Assembly: GCA_024232495.1 (NCBI GenBank)
Contig: JAAEPP010000305.1
Location: forward strand, 1-33,655
Direction of reading: 5' to 3'
DNA: 33,655 bases
Source of the DNA: Flavobacteriaceae bacterium
Lineage (GTDB): Bacteria > Bacteroidota > Bacteroidia > Flavobacteriales > Flavobacteriaceae
In this document: one piece after another, positions 7,961-15,741 of the stretch
How the letters are laid out: each line of letters opens with the position of its first letter
How positions within the stretch are numbered: the stretch's first letter is position 1
Notes under the pieces: model-generated
Told to the model about the DNA's origin: nothing
What the model saw: the letters and a program-made list of their open reading frames with translations, nothing else
The model's database searches: none
Made by a program: the position numbers and the translations under genes

Positions 7961-8443
7961 ATGTTTTGGCAAGTTCAATCAGAAGCAAAAACTAAGAATG
8001 ATATATCTTCTGATAATGAAACCGTAAAAAGTGATGTAGTTTCAGAAGCAACAGAAAATAATATTTATGATTTAGATGAAAATTCCAAAACCCTAATTAG
8101 TTCTAAAAATTTAGACTCCGCTGTCGAAAAAGTACCTTTAAATTCTGAAGAGGAATTAACATCTTCTGAAGAAGAATTATCGGACGAAGATTACGCAGAA
8201 GAAGAAGAAGAAGAAGAAGAAATAGAAGAAAGTGAAGAATTGCTAGAACTGAGAGAGACAATAAAGAAATACAAACAAGATAAACAAGAGTTTTTTTCTA
8301 GTACAAGAAAAGTATTTATTGAAGAGTGGCTTTATACTAACGGAAACTGGCTTTCCGAACTTTCAATTGATCATTTAAATTTTCTAAGAGATATACTTGA
8401 CATACAAAAAAATCATCAAGGATGGCCTCAATACACTCCTTAA
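7961..8443 (+). CDS. Acidic low-complexity protein
   Basis: 160 residues. Residues 1-100 are disordered-looking and acidic, ending in long Glu runs (bases near 8195-8235 are GAA repeats). Residues 100-160 form a folded-looking segment with LYTNGNWLSELSIDHLNFL. Its last 22 bases overlap the start of the HIRAN gene in another frame, implying linked expression or simple compaction. It is divergent from the methyltransferase (78-base gap containing TTTTTTCTAGGTTATTTAAC). Function unknown. Confidence 0.75.
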   Translation: MFWQVQSEAKTKNDISSDNETVKSDVVSEATENNIYDLDENSKTLISSKNLDSAVEKVPLNSEEELTSSEEELSDEDYAEEEEEEEEIEESEELLELRETIKKYKQDKQEFFSSTRKVFIEEWLYTNGNWLSELSIDHLNFLRDILDIQKNHQGWPQYTP

Positions 8444-8754
8444 ACAATACCAAACCTGTTACTTACTTTTCAATTATTATTGTTGGTATGAAATATCATA
8501 ATATTGAAACAAAAGATGTTTTAGAATTAAAAAGTTTCTTTTTAAAACCTGAACCAAATAATAAATATGATTCAAAAGCTGTTCAAGTTTATGGATATAT
8601 CAAAGGAGATAATGAATTGAAGTTAGTAGGTTACGTATCTAAGAATGAACTTCATAAACTTCCAAATATAGATGAAAAAGGTGAATTATTTGAAGCAAGA
8701 GTAGTTTATAGAGAAACTGCTAATGCAATTTATTCTCTTTTATATACAAATTAA
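8422..8754 (+). CDS. Stand-alone HIRAN-domain protein
   Basis: 110 residues, nearly all one HIRAN domain. A strand with VGMKYHN (21-27) leads to the hallmark LKPEPNNKYDSKAVQVYG (41-58) and the closing LVGYVSKNEL (68-77). In HLTF/Rad5-type proteins HIRAN binds 3' ends of single-stranded DNA at stalled forks; stand-alone versions occur in phages and other microbes. Here it is not fused to a helicase. The ATG at 8422 lies inside the previous gene. A later Met at residue 23 would cut the first strand, so the early start is preferred. Confidence 0.8.
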   Translation: MASIHSLNNTKPVTYFSIIIVGMKYHNIETKDVLELKSFFLKPEPNNKYDSKAVQVYGYIKGDNELKLVGYVSKNELHKLPNIDEKGELFEARVVYRETANAIYSLLYTN

Positions 8755-8804
8755 ATTTTATCAATATATTTTTATTATAAATCTAAATTTTTAACAAAAA
8801 ATAA

Positions 8805-8821
8805 AAACCTAAGAAAGGTTT
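8805..8821 (+). terminator. Short hairpin after the HIRAN gene
   Basis: AAACCT (8805-8810) and AGGTTT (8816-8821) are inverted around a 5-base loop, 50 bases after the stop codon at 8754 and before the start at 8851. Transcript ends at hairpins are known in some giant viruses. Whether this one works that way is inference. Confidence 0.3.
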
Positions 8822-8850
8822 CTTTTCTAATATATAAATAAAAATTAATA

Positions 8851-9402
8851 ATGCCTAGTAATACTCCGATTTTAATGTTAGGTGTAGCTGGTTTAGGCTT
8901 AAGTCTAGCAATGTTTTTTGATACAAAGAAAAGAATAAAAGAAGATGAAGATAAATTAATAAAAAAACTTCAAGAAAAAGAAAATGAATTAGATATGAAC
9001 GATAATGTAACCAAAGTAATTGATATTTACGATATGCCTGAAGAAAATGAACCTACTGAAGAAAATGAAACTACTGAAGAAAATGAACCTACTGAAGAAA
9101 AAGAAAATATTAACCAAGAAAAAAAAATTCAAAAAGAGAAAATTACTAATTACAAAGATTTATACTTAAAAGAAAAAAGGAAAAATATGAAAAAAGATAT
9201 AATTATAAAAGATAATCGTTATAAAGGAAACGGTTCAAAATTCAGTAAAAATTTATACTTTATGAAAGAAGCTTATAGAAAATCTAGGGAACAAGTTCCT
9301 GTTGATCAAAATATTGCTCTTGCAGTAAAAATAGCTTCTGAAATAAGTGATAATGACAATGAAAGTTTAGGAAGTATTGAAAGTTTTGATAGTGAAGCTT
9401 AA
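8851..9402 (+). CDS. N-terminally anchored coiled-coil protein with short tandem repeats
   Basis: 183 residues. A membrane helix at about 5-23 is followed by a Lys/Glu coiled coil (26-48), then hexapeptide repeats of the EENEPT type (about 64-86), then a basic region and an acidic serine-rich end. The membrane helix at the very N-terminus suggests a signal anchor. The leader contains TTCTAATATATAAATAAAA, closely matched ahead of the gene starting at 23668. No family recognised. Confidence 0.7.
   Translation: MPSNTPILMLGVAGLGLSLAMFFDTKKRIKEDEDKLIKKLQEKENELDMNDNVTKVIDIYDMPEENEPTEENETTEENEPTEEKENINQEKKIQKEKITNYKDLYLKEKRKNMKKDIIIKDNRYKGNGSKFSKNLYFMKEAYRKSREQVPVDQNIALAVKIASEISDNDNESLGSIESFDSEA
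9040..9107 (+). repeat. 18-bp tandem repeat inside a gene
   Basis: The 18-base unit GAAGAAAATGAACCTACT is repeated about 3.6 times with few changes (third position P/T variation), encoding EENEPT-type hexapeptides. Such coding repeats vary in copy number between strains by slippage. Confidence 0.85.
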
Positions 9403-9464
9403 TAAAAATAAAAAGCGAAAATTAATTGGAACATATATAAAATATATTTTTTTTATTTTAAAAC

Positions 9465-9788
9465 ATGAATAAATTAATAAAAATAGGAATTCCGTTTATA
9501 ATTATAATTTTAGTTATAGTTTTGATTCTGTTATTAAGAAAAAAGGATGGTGATGAGAAAAATAAAATTGGTGATAGTGTAAATGAAGACGGAATTTATT
9601 TAAAATGTCCTTTTCAACCTTGTTATTGTTGTAATGTACCTAATGGACTTAATACTTATATTGACTGTAAATCTGATTGTAGTTCTTACAATAACACTTC
9701 TGATCCTAGTAGAAGAAAAGAAGTTCAAGATATTAAAAGCTGTGGTGCTAAAAGCTTAAAATGCGAAGATAATCTTATAATCTTATAA
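9465..9788 (+). CDS. Single-pass membrane protein with eight-cysteine domain
   Basis: 107 residues. A very hydrophobic segment (about 7-24, mostly Ile/Leu/Val) is followed by a basic stop-transfer signal, then a compact domain with eight cysteines in the last 60 residues, including a CPFQPCYCC cluster. This suggests a small disulphide-rich ectodomain displayed on a membrane. It converges with the ankyrin-like gene only 4 bases away. No family recognised. Confidence 0.7.
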   Translation: MNKLIKIGIPFIIIILVIVLILLLRKKDGDEKNKIGDSVNEDGIYLKCPFQPCYCCNVPNGLNTYIDCKSDCSSYNNTSDPSRRKEVQDIKSCGAKSLKCEDNLIIL

Positions 9789-9792
9789 AAAC

Positions 9793-10560
9793 TTAATTCG
9801 AATTATTATTGAATTCCTTCTGAGCTTTTAAAAATCCTTTACCAGGAGGAAAATTACTATTACCAGGATAATAATAATCATAGCAAAAGTTTCTCCAAAA
9901 ACTAGTTAGTAAAAAAACTGATTTTACTTGCATCCATCTCCTTTTTACATTACTATTTCTGACTAATTTTGATATTTTTTCTCTATTTTTGCTTAGTTTT
10001 AATGCTTTTCCTGAACATGGAAAACCTTCTTTAATAAGTCTTACAATTAAGGCATCAGTCCAGTTTAAATCTAAACATAAATCAATTATAGAAGTATCTT
10101 TTTTACCGGAGAAATTTAAAATTATAAAATCTATACAAGAATAAGCTTTAATTCTTATTGCATTGTAAAGAAAAGTTGTATTTGCTATAGAATTATCATA
10201 AAACCAAATTTCTTTAAATGTATTTACTTGATCCTGATGAATATTCCATATAGCAACGGAAACTGCATCTGTAACTCTTGCACCAGCTTCAAGTAAAAGA
10301 GATACTACAACATCGTGATTCTGTAATGCTGCTGAGGACAAACAAATACCATCTTCAAAGTTTAAATCTGCTCTTTTATCCTTTAATATTTCTTCAACAG
10401 TTTTAATATGTCCATGAATACTTGCAAGTTTCAATGATTCATTTATATAGTTTTGGTTCCAATCAGTATCGTATAATAAACATTTTACTGTTCTGTAGTC
10501 TCCAACGAAACTTGAGAATCTTAATAAACAATTTCTTTGTTCCAAATTCATAATGTTCAT
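9793..10560 (-). CDS. Ankyrin-like repeat protein
   Basis: 255 residues from the ATG at 10560; a longer version would need a GTG start at 10572, which is unlikely in a eukaryotic virus. Degenerate ankyrin repeats run through roughly residues 10-150, clearest in LKLASIHGHIKTVEEIL and the following AALQNHDVVVSLLLEAG. The last part (KRRWMQVKSVFLLTSFWRN and a Tyr-rich stretch) is different. Such proteins mediate protein contacts and are common host-interaction factors in large DNA viruses. The target cannot be read from the sequence. Confidence 0.65.
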   Translation of the reverse strand: MNIMNLEQRNCLLRFSSFVGDYRTVKCLLYDTDWNQNYINESLKLASIHGHIKTVEEILKDKRADLNFEDGICLSSAALQNHDVVVSLLLEAGARVTDAVSVAIWNIHQDQVNTFKEIWFYDNSIANTTFLYNAIRIKAYSCIDFIILNFSGKKDTSIIDLCLDLNWTDALIVRLIKEGFPCSGKALKLSKNREKISKLVRNSNVKRRWMQVKSVFLLTSFWRNFCYDYYYPGNSNFPPGKGFLKAQKEFNNNSN

Positions 10561-10619
10561 AATATATAACACTTAAAAAAAGAAACTGTTTATTTTTTCT
10601 AGATGCTTATATTTAGAAA

Positions 10620-11150
10620 ATGAATGATGAAGTCAGAGACAGAAGTGAAACAAGAACAAACAAGTCAAGTTTTGCATGGTTCTGGAACAGTAATAAGGAA
10701 GAAAACTCGGACGGGAAAAAACCTATATCTGATACTCCTAGCTCGATGGGGGAATCATTGGTCATTTCCGAAGGGACACATAGAAAAAAACGAGAATCCG
10801 CTAGTTTGTGCACTAAGAGAGACATTGGAAGAGACTGGGATTTCGCAGGACTTGTTACAAATGGAAGAAGTGCAGCCTGTCGAAATCGCATACAAACTGA
10901 ATCAGAAGACGAAAAAGGTAAAGGATGGGATCAAACGAGTGAAACTGTTTTTCTTTTTCCTAAAGAGAGAGAAATCTGTGATCCTTTCGAAGGAACATAC
11001 CAATTTCAAATGGGCTTCAATGAAAGAATGTCAGAGACTTCTGAGACCGGAACTAGCAGAAGCCGTGACTATACTACAGGATTCGTTGTCGGAGGATTAG
11101 TTTCATTTGGTGTTATATCATTAACTTTTTTAATTTTTCCATGTAATTAA
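10620..11150 (+). CDS. Overprinted ORF: tail-anchored protein overlapping the Nudix gene
   Basis: 176 codons, offset by one frame from the Nudix gene and opening with an ATG four bases earlier. It stays open across the whole Nudix gene and runs 50 bases past its stop. The N-terminal 150 residues are polar (Ser, Thr, Glu, Arg) and probably disordered; residues about 153-173 form a membrane helix (GFVVGGLVSFGVISLTFLIF), largely at or beyond the Nudix stop. Nudix third positions are first positions in this frame. They are unusually rich in G, as expected for first positions of a real gene and unlike the A/T-ending codons of neighbours. Both proteins could be made by leaky scanning. A chance open frame cannot be excluded. 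Confidence 0.5.
   Translation: MNDEVRDRSETRTNKSSFAWFWNSNKEENSDGKKPISDTPSSMGESLVISEGTHRKKRESASLCTKRDIGRDWDFAGLVTNGRSAACRNRIQTESEDEKGKGWDQTSETVFLFPKEREICDPFEGTYQFQMGFNERMSETSETGTSRSRDYTTGFVVGGLVSFGVISLTFLIFPCN
10624..11100 (+). CDS. Nudix hydrolase, MutT/Ap4A-hydrolase-like
   Basis: 158 residues. A perfect Nudix box (GX5EX7REUXEEXGU) lies at 51-73: Gly51, Glu57, Arg65-Glu66, Glu69-Glu70, Gly72. It follows WGNHWSFPKGHIEK. The C-terminal half (KEHTNFKWASMKECQRLL) resembles small diadenosine-polyphosphate or MutT-type hydrolases more than the long poxvirus decapping enzymes. It would cleave nucleoside-diphosphate-linked substrates with Mg2+; the substrate is not predictable. Start is ATG-ATG at 10624. 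Codon use is unlike its neighbours (about one third of third positions are G by hand count), explained by recent transfer or by the overlapping frame. Confidence 0.88.
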   Translation: MMKSETEVKQEQTSQVLHGSGTVIRKKTRTGKNLYLILLARWGNHWSFPKGHIEKNENPLVCALRETLEETGISQDLLQMEEVQPVEIAYKLNQKTKKVKDGIKRVKLFFFFLKREKSVILSKEHTNFKWASMKECQRLLRPELAEAVTILQDSLSED

Positions 11151-11174
11151 TTATTTTTTCTAATTATATATTAA

Positions 11175-11387
11175 ATGGCACCTACTACAAGTAAGGATCA
11201 AGACGGTTTAATTTTAGTTGGAGTTGCTACTTTATTAACCGTTTTATTTGTAACAATAAATGCTGAAAGAAAAAAAAAATTTTATTACTTTAAGAATACT
11301 TCACAATTTGATAAAATCTTGTTATTATTTCTTATGTTAGTTATTATAATTTTGAGTGTATTCGGTTTAATAAAAGTATTTAGTTAG
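11175..11387 (+). CDS. Small two-pass membrane protein
   Basis: 70 residues. Membrane helices at about 12-29 and 47-68 are separated by a basic loop (AERKKKFYYFKN). The leader TTATTTTTTCTAATTATATATTAA resembles those of 7961 and 10620. It converges with the basic protein at 11390 with 2 bases between stops. No family recognised. Confidence 0.65.
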   Translation: MAPTTSKDQDGLILVGVATLLTVLFVTINAERKKKFYYFKNTSQFDKILLLFLMLVIIILSVFGLIKVFS

Positions 11388-11389
11388 AG

Positions 11390-11590
11390 TTATTTTTTAG
11401 ATTTATAAATTATCAATCCAGTTTTAGTTTTTGACTTAACGTATGTTTTATCATTATATTTAAATGATTTTGCACCAGATTTACGAGCTTGCATTAGTTT
11501 TTTCATGTAAGCATTTAAAGGTCTTTTTTTACCGGAAGATTTTCTCATGTTTTTTTTCATAGGGCAAGTACAAGTTGAAGATTTTTTCAT
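11390..11590 (-). CDS. Small very basic protein
   Basis: 66 residues, about one third Lys/Arg. A short Cys-containing head (CTCP) is followed by KRPLNAYMKKLMQARKSG, then SFKYNDKTYV and TKTGLIIYKSKK. I recall similar short Lys-rich proteins with an LNAYMKK helix and a KTY...TKTG.IIYK end in other large DNA viruses, where they are candidates for virion DNA-condensing proteins. I cannot name a family. Function by inference only. Confidence 0.7.
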   Translation of the reverse strand: MKKSSTCTCPMKKNMRKSSGKKRPLNAYMKKLMQARKSGAKSFKYNDKTYVKSKTKTGLIIYKSKK

Positions 11591-11646
11591 TTTTATATGT
11601 TTTATGTACTTTCTTACAGAGAAAAAAAATAAACTTAAAAAGTATG

Positions 11647-12384
11647 TTACATATACATATCTCTTAACCTTTTATTTTTTTTACGTCTCTTATTTACTAT
11701 ATCGTTCTGAATACTAGTTTCCATAACAATTTGTTCGCTATCCGTAACAGGTTCAGTGTTTGAAAGTAGATTGGAACGTGAATTTACTTGACCATAAACT
11801 TTCCATCCTAATACTAGAAGTATACAAGTCATAACAACAGTAAAGAGTATAAAAAGTCCATAAAGAACAGCTCCAGCAAAATCATTTAGTTTTTTTCTAT
11901 CTTCTGGTTTTGAATCTTGGTCTAAAGAAGATTCATGTAAACAACTGTATAATTTAAAACCCATCATCATTAAAGCTGAAAGTCCTACTATAATTAACCA
12001 GAAGAATCGATAAGCTTGAGGTATGACGAATACACTGGAAGCCAAAATTATAAAAAGCAGAAGTACTAATGTCATTTGTACACTTAATAATGGGTCACTA
12101 TCAGTTTTATCAGAAGAACCATTTTGATTTTCACGGTTATTTTGATAAATGTTAGCAGGGTCCATTAATGGAGGTATTTTAGTGCCGTCACCTGTAATTC
12201 TAGAAACTGGTTTAACGACGGGCGGTGTAGGTCTTGGTATAGGTCTTATTCCAGGAGTTGGAATATTAGGTCCATGGTTTGGATGACGTCTTATTGGTTG
12301 AGAACCCATAGGTACTGAACTATTTGTCATAGACATTGCTTGTCTAGTTCTTGCAGCTAGAATATCGTTTTGTTCTGGATTCAT
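11647..12384 (-). CDS. Multi-pass membrane protein with proline-rich head
   Basis: 245 residues from the ATG at 12384; one extra codon would require a TTG start. Residues 1-95 are disordered and proline-rich (HGPNIPTPGIRPIPRPTPP). Three hydrophobic segments follow (about 102-120, 127-147 and 173-195), then a basic tail. It shares a 129-base AT-rich divergent gap with the 751-residue protein at 12514. No family recognised; probably an internal-membrane protein of the virion. Confidence 0.7.
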   Translation of the reverse strand: MNPEQNDILAARTRQAMSMTNSSVPMGSQPIRRHPNHGPNIPTPGIRPIPRPTPPVVKPVSRITGDGTKIPPLMDPANIYQNNRENQNGSSDKTDSDPLLSVQMTLVLLLFIILASSVFVIPQAYRFFWLIIVGLSALMMMGFKLYSCLHESSLDQDSKPEDRKKLNDFAGAVLYGLFILFTVVMTCILLVLGWKVYGQVNSRSNLLSNTEPVTDSEQIVMETSIQNDIVNKRRKKNKRLRDMYM

Positions 12385-12513
12385 CAATATTAATATACTT
12401 TATTTAATAGATAATTATATATTTCTTATTTCATTATTAACTCATTTTAAAAATATTTCTAAATAAAAAATATAATATAATTTATATTTATCTATAAATT
12501 AATCGTAAAGAAA

Positions 12514-14769
12514 ATGAGCGCTTCACCATATTTTTTTGATAATGTGATCAAAGGACCTGTTGATTTGCCTCCAGCAAAATATGTAATAACAAGAGGCATT
12601 TGTGAACCAATTAGCGGTCATGCTTTTTACAGTTTAAAAGATAAAGATTTAATCTATGATTCTATATTCAGTTGCTATTTAAAAAATGATTGTAATTTAA
12701 ATCCGACAAAAGCTGATTTAAAAGATCTGATATCAATCTGCAGAACTGCAAAATCAGCATTACAAAGACATAATTGTTACTTTGGAGAAAAAAAATTAGA
12801 TATTTTAGTTAAAGAACGGGCCTTCACTGAAGATTGCTTCGTATCTGCCGACTTTGCTTGTCAAAATGGTTTTCCTAAAGACGACTTTGGTATTACTGAC
12901 TGGGAAAAAAACGGAGAAAAATGTCGTGGCTACACGTCTTGTAGAGGACAAAGTTTTGACACAGTTTGTAGAGCTGTACCTCCGTATAGATATCATTGGG
13001 AATGTGAAAGGGATGCCCTTCGACCTTGTTTCGGTAGAGATTCAAACTATACAGTTGCTTGCAATAATTGGGATAACTTAAAAAGTGATAACAATATTAC
13101 GGATAATCCTAATATAATTTATGTTACTGTAATTACTAAAGCAGCTGGGATTAATAATAAAAATGATTTAACGCCTGCAATTTTGTTATTTAATCTAACT
13201 TGTCAATCTATTATTAGTACTGGTCTTGCAGCACTCAGACAAACCAGTATATATAATAATAATGATTCATTTGCATTAGACTCTAAAATTGAAAGCGCAG
13301 TCGGTCCTTTGCAAAATGGTCAAGTTGATACTAGTAAATGTTTCTCTTTTCAAATTGACATAAGAGATCCAATAGAATCTTTATTTTGTTTTTTACCTAA
13401 AACATCAGATATTTGTAAAGATGATCCTGTAACAAGAGCAAAAATTAATACTTGTTTTCCTGCTGGTGAAAGTGGACAGTCTCAATATCTAGATACTTGT
13501 ACATCTTTTTTAGCTAATTTAGACGCAAACAATAAACCTCAAAAGGAAACTGCTTTTACTTTAATGTCATCTTATTATCCTAATCTTATAGCAAATCGTT
13601 GTACTTTTCCTGATGATGATCCTGCTTACCAAGAAATGGAAGGTCTGGCAAGTTTTGCCAATCAACCGTACTCGTGTTGGTGGAGGTATTGTCAAAATTC
13701 AAATAATACAATATTTATAAAAGATGTTAATAGAAAAATATCAGAGAAGTGTAACGTATGTATTTGTATAAATAGTATTGATCTTGAAAATATTGATAGA
13801 AGTATATTAGGTGATTTTACACAGATTTGTAGTGTTGAATGTGGTGGACCCGATCCAAAAGATGGTGATGGAGGTGATGGAGGTGATAACGGTGATAACG
13901 GAGATGATAATGATGAAGAAGAAGATAATACTACCAGTATAGGTGGTGGTACAAAGAATATCAGTAATACAAATGAATTTTTCAGTTTGTTAAAAGAAAA
14001 CACTCCTGTCCTAGTGATATTAGTAATAATAGTAATTCTAATTATAGTAGGTATAATATCGTTTGCTTTTACTTATAGAAACCCAGATAGTTTAAAACAG
14101 TTGGAAGTTACAAATGAAAAAATTAAGCCTACTCCAGTAAAAAGTGATGCTTCAAAAGTTTTTAAAAGAGATAATGAAAAAATAAAAACTGATAGAACCA
14201 AAGATAATTCTAAAAAGAAAGCCTCGAATAATTCTAAGAAAAAAGATTTATCAGAAACTAAAACATTAATAATTATAAGAAATGTTGCTATTGCAATAAC
14301 CGCCATTTCTTTAATAACTGCTCTTTATGTAAGTTATAGTGAAATTGTTCTTGATAAACCAATTATTTCGAATAGAAGTTTTACTTCAATAGAACCACCT
14401 ATAAAGTTAGATGGAAATAAAGTTGATGAATTTAATAGTTTCGTAAAAAAGAACCAGTTATTCACTGCAATAAATACTGCATATTTCTATGAAAATGATG
14501 ATGTAGAGTTCTATTTAAAAAGAAAAATTGATTTAGATGATATGAATAAATTGCTTGATAAGTTAAGAAAAATATTTCCAAATAAAAAGCTTGTTATCTC
14601 GGCTGTAAATCTTGTAGCTGAATCAAATCAACCTTCTTTTTTTAAACAAAAAGTTACAGTTCATAAACCGGGTATTAATGGTCTATACAAACCAGCTGAA
14701 ATAAAAGGTCAAGATATAATTTCAAATAAAGTTCTAGTAACACAATATCAAAAATCTGTTTACAATTAA
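12514..14769 (+). CDS. Large cysteine-rich two-pass membrane protein
   Basis: 751 residues with no signal peptide. Residues 1-445 are cysteine-rich (dozens of Cys, e.g. CVSADFACQNG, CWWRYCQN, CNVCICIN). A Gly/Asp repeat (about 448-472) leads to a membrane helix at about 496-518, a Lys-rich linker, a second helix at about 589-610, and a folded C-terminal domain of about 140 residues. The layout recalls cysteine-rich viral membrane proteins used in entry or assembly whose disulphides are made by a viral redox pathway, but no specific family is recognised. With 2669 it is one of two giant cysteine-rich membrane proteins in the window. Confidence 0.75.
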   Translation: MSASPYFFDNVIKGPVDLPPAKYVITRGICEPISGHAFYSLKDKDLIYDSIFSCYLKNDCNLNPTKADLKDLISICRTAKSALQRHNCYFGEKKLDILVKERAFTEDCFVSADFACQNGFPKDDFGITDWEKNGEKCRGYTSCRGQSFDTVCRAVPPYRYHWECERDALRPCFGRDSNYTVACNNWDNLKSDNNITDNPNIIYVTVITKAAGINNKNDLTPAILLFNLTCQSIISTGLAALRQTSIYNNNDSFALDSKIESAVGPLQNGQVDTSKCFSFQIDIRDPIESLFCFLPKTSDICKDDPVTRAKINTCFPAGESGQSQYLDTCTSFLANLDANNKPQKETAFTLMSSYYPNLIANRCTFPDDDPAYQEMEGLASFANQPYSCWWRYCQNSNNTIFIKDVNRKISEKCNVCICINSIDLENIDRSILGDFTQICSVECGGPDPKDGDGGDGGDNGDNGDDNDEEEDNTTSIGGGTKNISNTNEFFSLLKENTPVLVILVIIVILIIVGIISFAFTYRNPDSLKQLEVTNEKIKPTPVKSDASKVFKRDNEKIKTDRTKDNSKKKASNNSKKKDLSETKTLIIIRNVAIAITAISLITALYVSYSEIVLDKPIISNRSFTSIEPPIKLDGNKVDEFNSFVKKNQLFTAINTAYFYENDDVEFYLKRKIDLDDMNKLLDKLRKIFPNKKLVISAVNLVAESNQPSFFKQKVTVHKPGINGLYKPAEIKGQDIISNKVLVTQYQKSVYN

Positions 14770-14849
14770 AAATCTAAAAACAACTTCTTTCATGCAAAAT
14801 TACAACACTAAATTTAAAATAAAAATAGTATATTCAATTAAACAACAAT

Positions 14850-15710
14850 ATGGTTACTGAAAAAGTTGTTATAAAAGTAAAACCTAATTCTAAAAAAAAG
14901 AAAAAGAAAGCTAATAAGAAAAAGAATGTCAGAAAGAAAATTTTAAAACCAGTAACTTCAAATCGTACATCTTCATTATTAGGAGATGATCTGGTAGCTA
15001 ATATAAGATCTGAAAATAATAAAAATCAATTATCTGATTCCAGTAAAATGGAAAATAATGATGATAAGGATAATAAAAAGGATAAAGAGGAAGAAGAAGA
15101 AAAAAAAGAGGAAGAAGAAAAAGAACCAAAAAAAAAGAAAAACAAATGGCGTAACAGATTCATTTTTTTTATTTTATTTGGTTTCGGTCTTTTCATGGCA
15201 GGAAGAGCTATAGGAAATGAAGCGGAACAAGAAAATAATAAAAAGGATGAAAATAATAATAATAATAATGATAATGATAAAAATAATGGAAATTTAAAAG
15301 ATAATAGTTCATCTCCATCACCTATTGAAAAAATTGAAAAGAATCCTAATTCAAGTCGAAATAGAACATTTGGAATAATTGCGATTCTTTTAATTGTCTT
15401 AGCAATTTTATTAATAATAGGTAATTTTATTTTAGTATTTTTTAAAAGAAGAAAGATAATAACTGAAAAAAAAGAAGCCGAAAAAGATGAAAACGAAGAA
15501 AGAGAAAAAAATGAAGGAGGAGAAGCTATTGATGAATCAAATGAATCAAATGAAAGTTGGCTTGAAAAACTTCAAAAGTTAGTAGTACCAACTTATGACC
15601 CAAAAAAAGAAAAAGAAATGTCAGAACAAGATAGATTACTTTATTCTGAGACTGGTGACTATCCAAACACTAGAAGAGAAAGAAACTTTTTTGAAAGAGG
15701 TTTAGGATAA
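14850..15710 (+). CDS. Highly charged two-pass membrane protein
   Basis: 286 residues. A Lys-rich start (1-40) is followed by acidic and Asn-rich low-complexity stretches. Helices lie at about 104-121 and 173-196; a charged Lys/Glu linker and a Trp-containing tail follow (SWLEKLQKLVVPTYDPKKEK). It follows the 751-residue gene with an 80-base gap on the same strand. No family recognised. Low-complexity tracts (polyAsn near 15255-15285) are prone to slippage. Confidence 0.7.
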   Translation: MVTEKVVIKVKPNSKKKKKKANKKKNVRKKILKPVTSNRTSSLLGDDLVANIRSENNKNQLSDSSKMENNDDKDNKKDKEEEEEKKEEEEKEPKKKKNKWRNRFIFFILFGFGLFMAGRAIGNEAEQENNKKDENNNNNNDNDKNNGNLKDNSSSPSPIEKIEKNPNSSRNRTFGIIAILLIVLAILLIIGNFILVFFKRRKIITEKKEAEKDENEEREKNEGGEAIDESNESNESWLEKLQKLVVPTYDPKKEKEMSEQDRLLYSETGDYPNTRRERNFFERGLG

Positions 15711-15741
15711 ATTGAATTAGTAGACTAATACTAATACGATT

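Noticed and set aside
10561-10572. GTG start for the ankyrin-like gene
   Set aside because: A eukaryotic virus is expected to use ATG; the in-frame ATG at 10560 is adopted.
10613-10891. 92-codon minus-strand frame across the Nudix locus
   Set aside because: It covers only part of the locus, has no recognisable domain, and its openness follows from the higher G+C of the segment. Kept apart from the plus-strand overlap, which spans the full gene.
10972-11100. Possible frameshift fusing Nudix to the membrane tail
   Set aside because: No canonical slippery heptamer was found in the right frame, and a frameshift would not require the second frame to be open over the entire upstream region.
13692-14306. 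Two minus-strand frames (103 and 77 codons) within the 751-residue gene
   Set aside because: The first is a Ser/Pro low-complexity shadow of the Gly/Asp repeat; the second mirrors the membrane and Lys-rich region.
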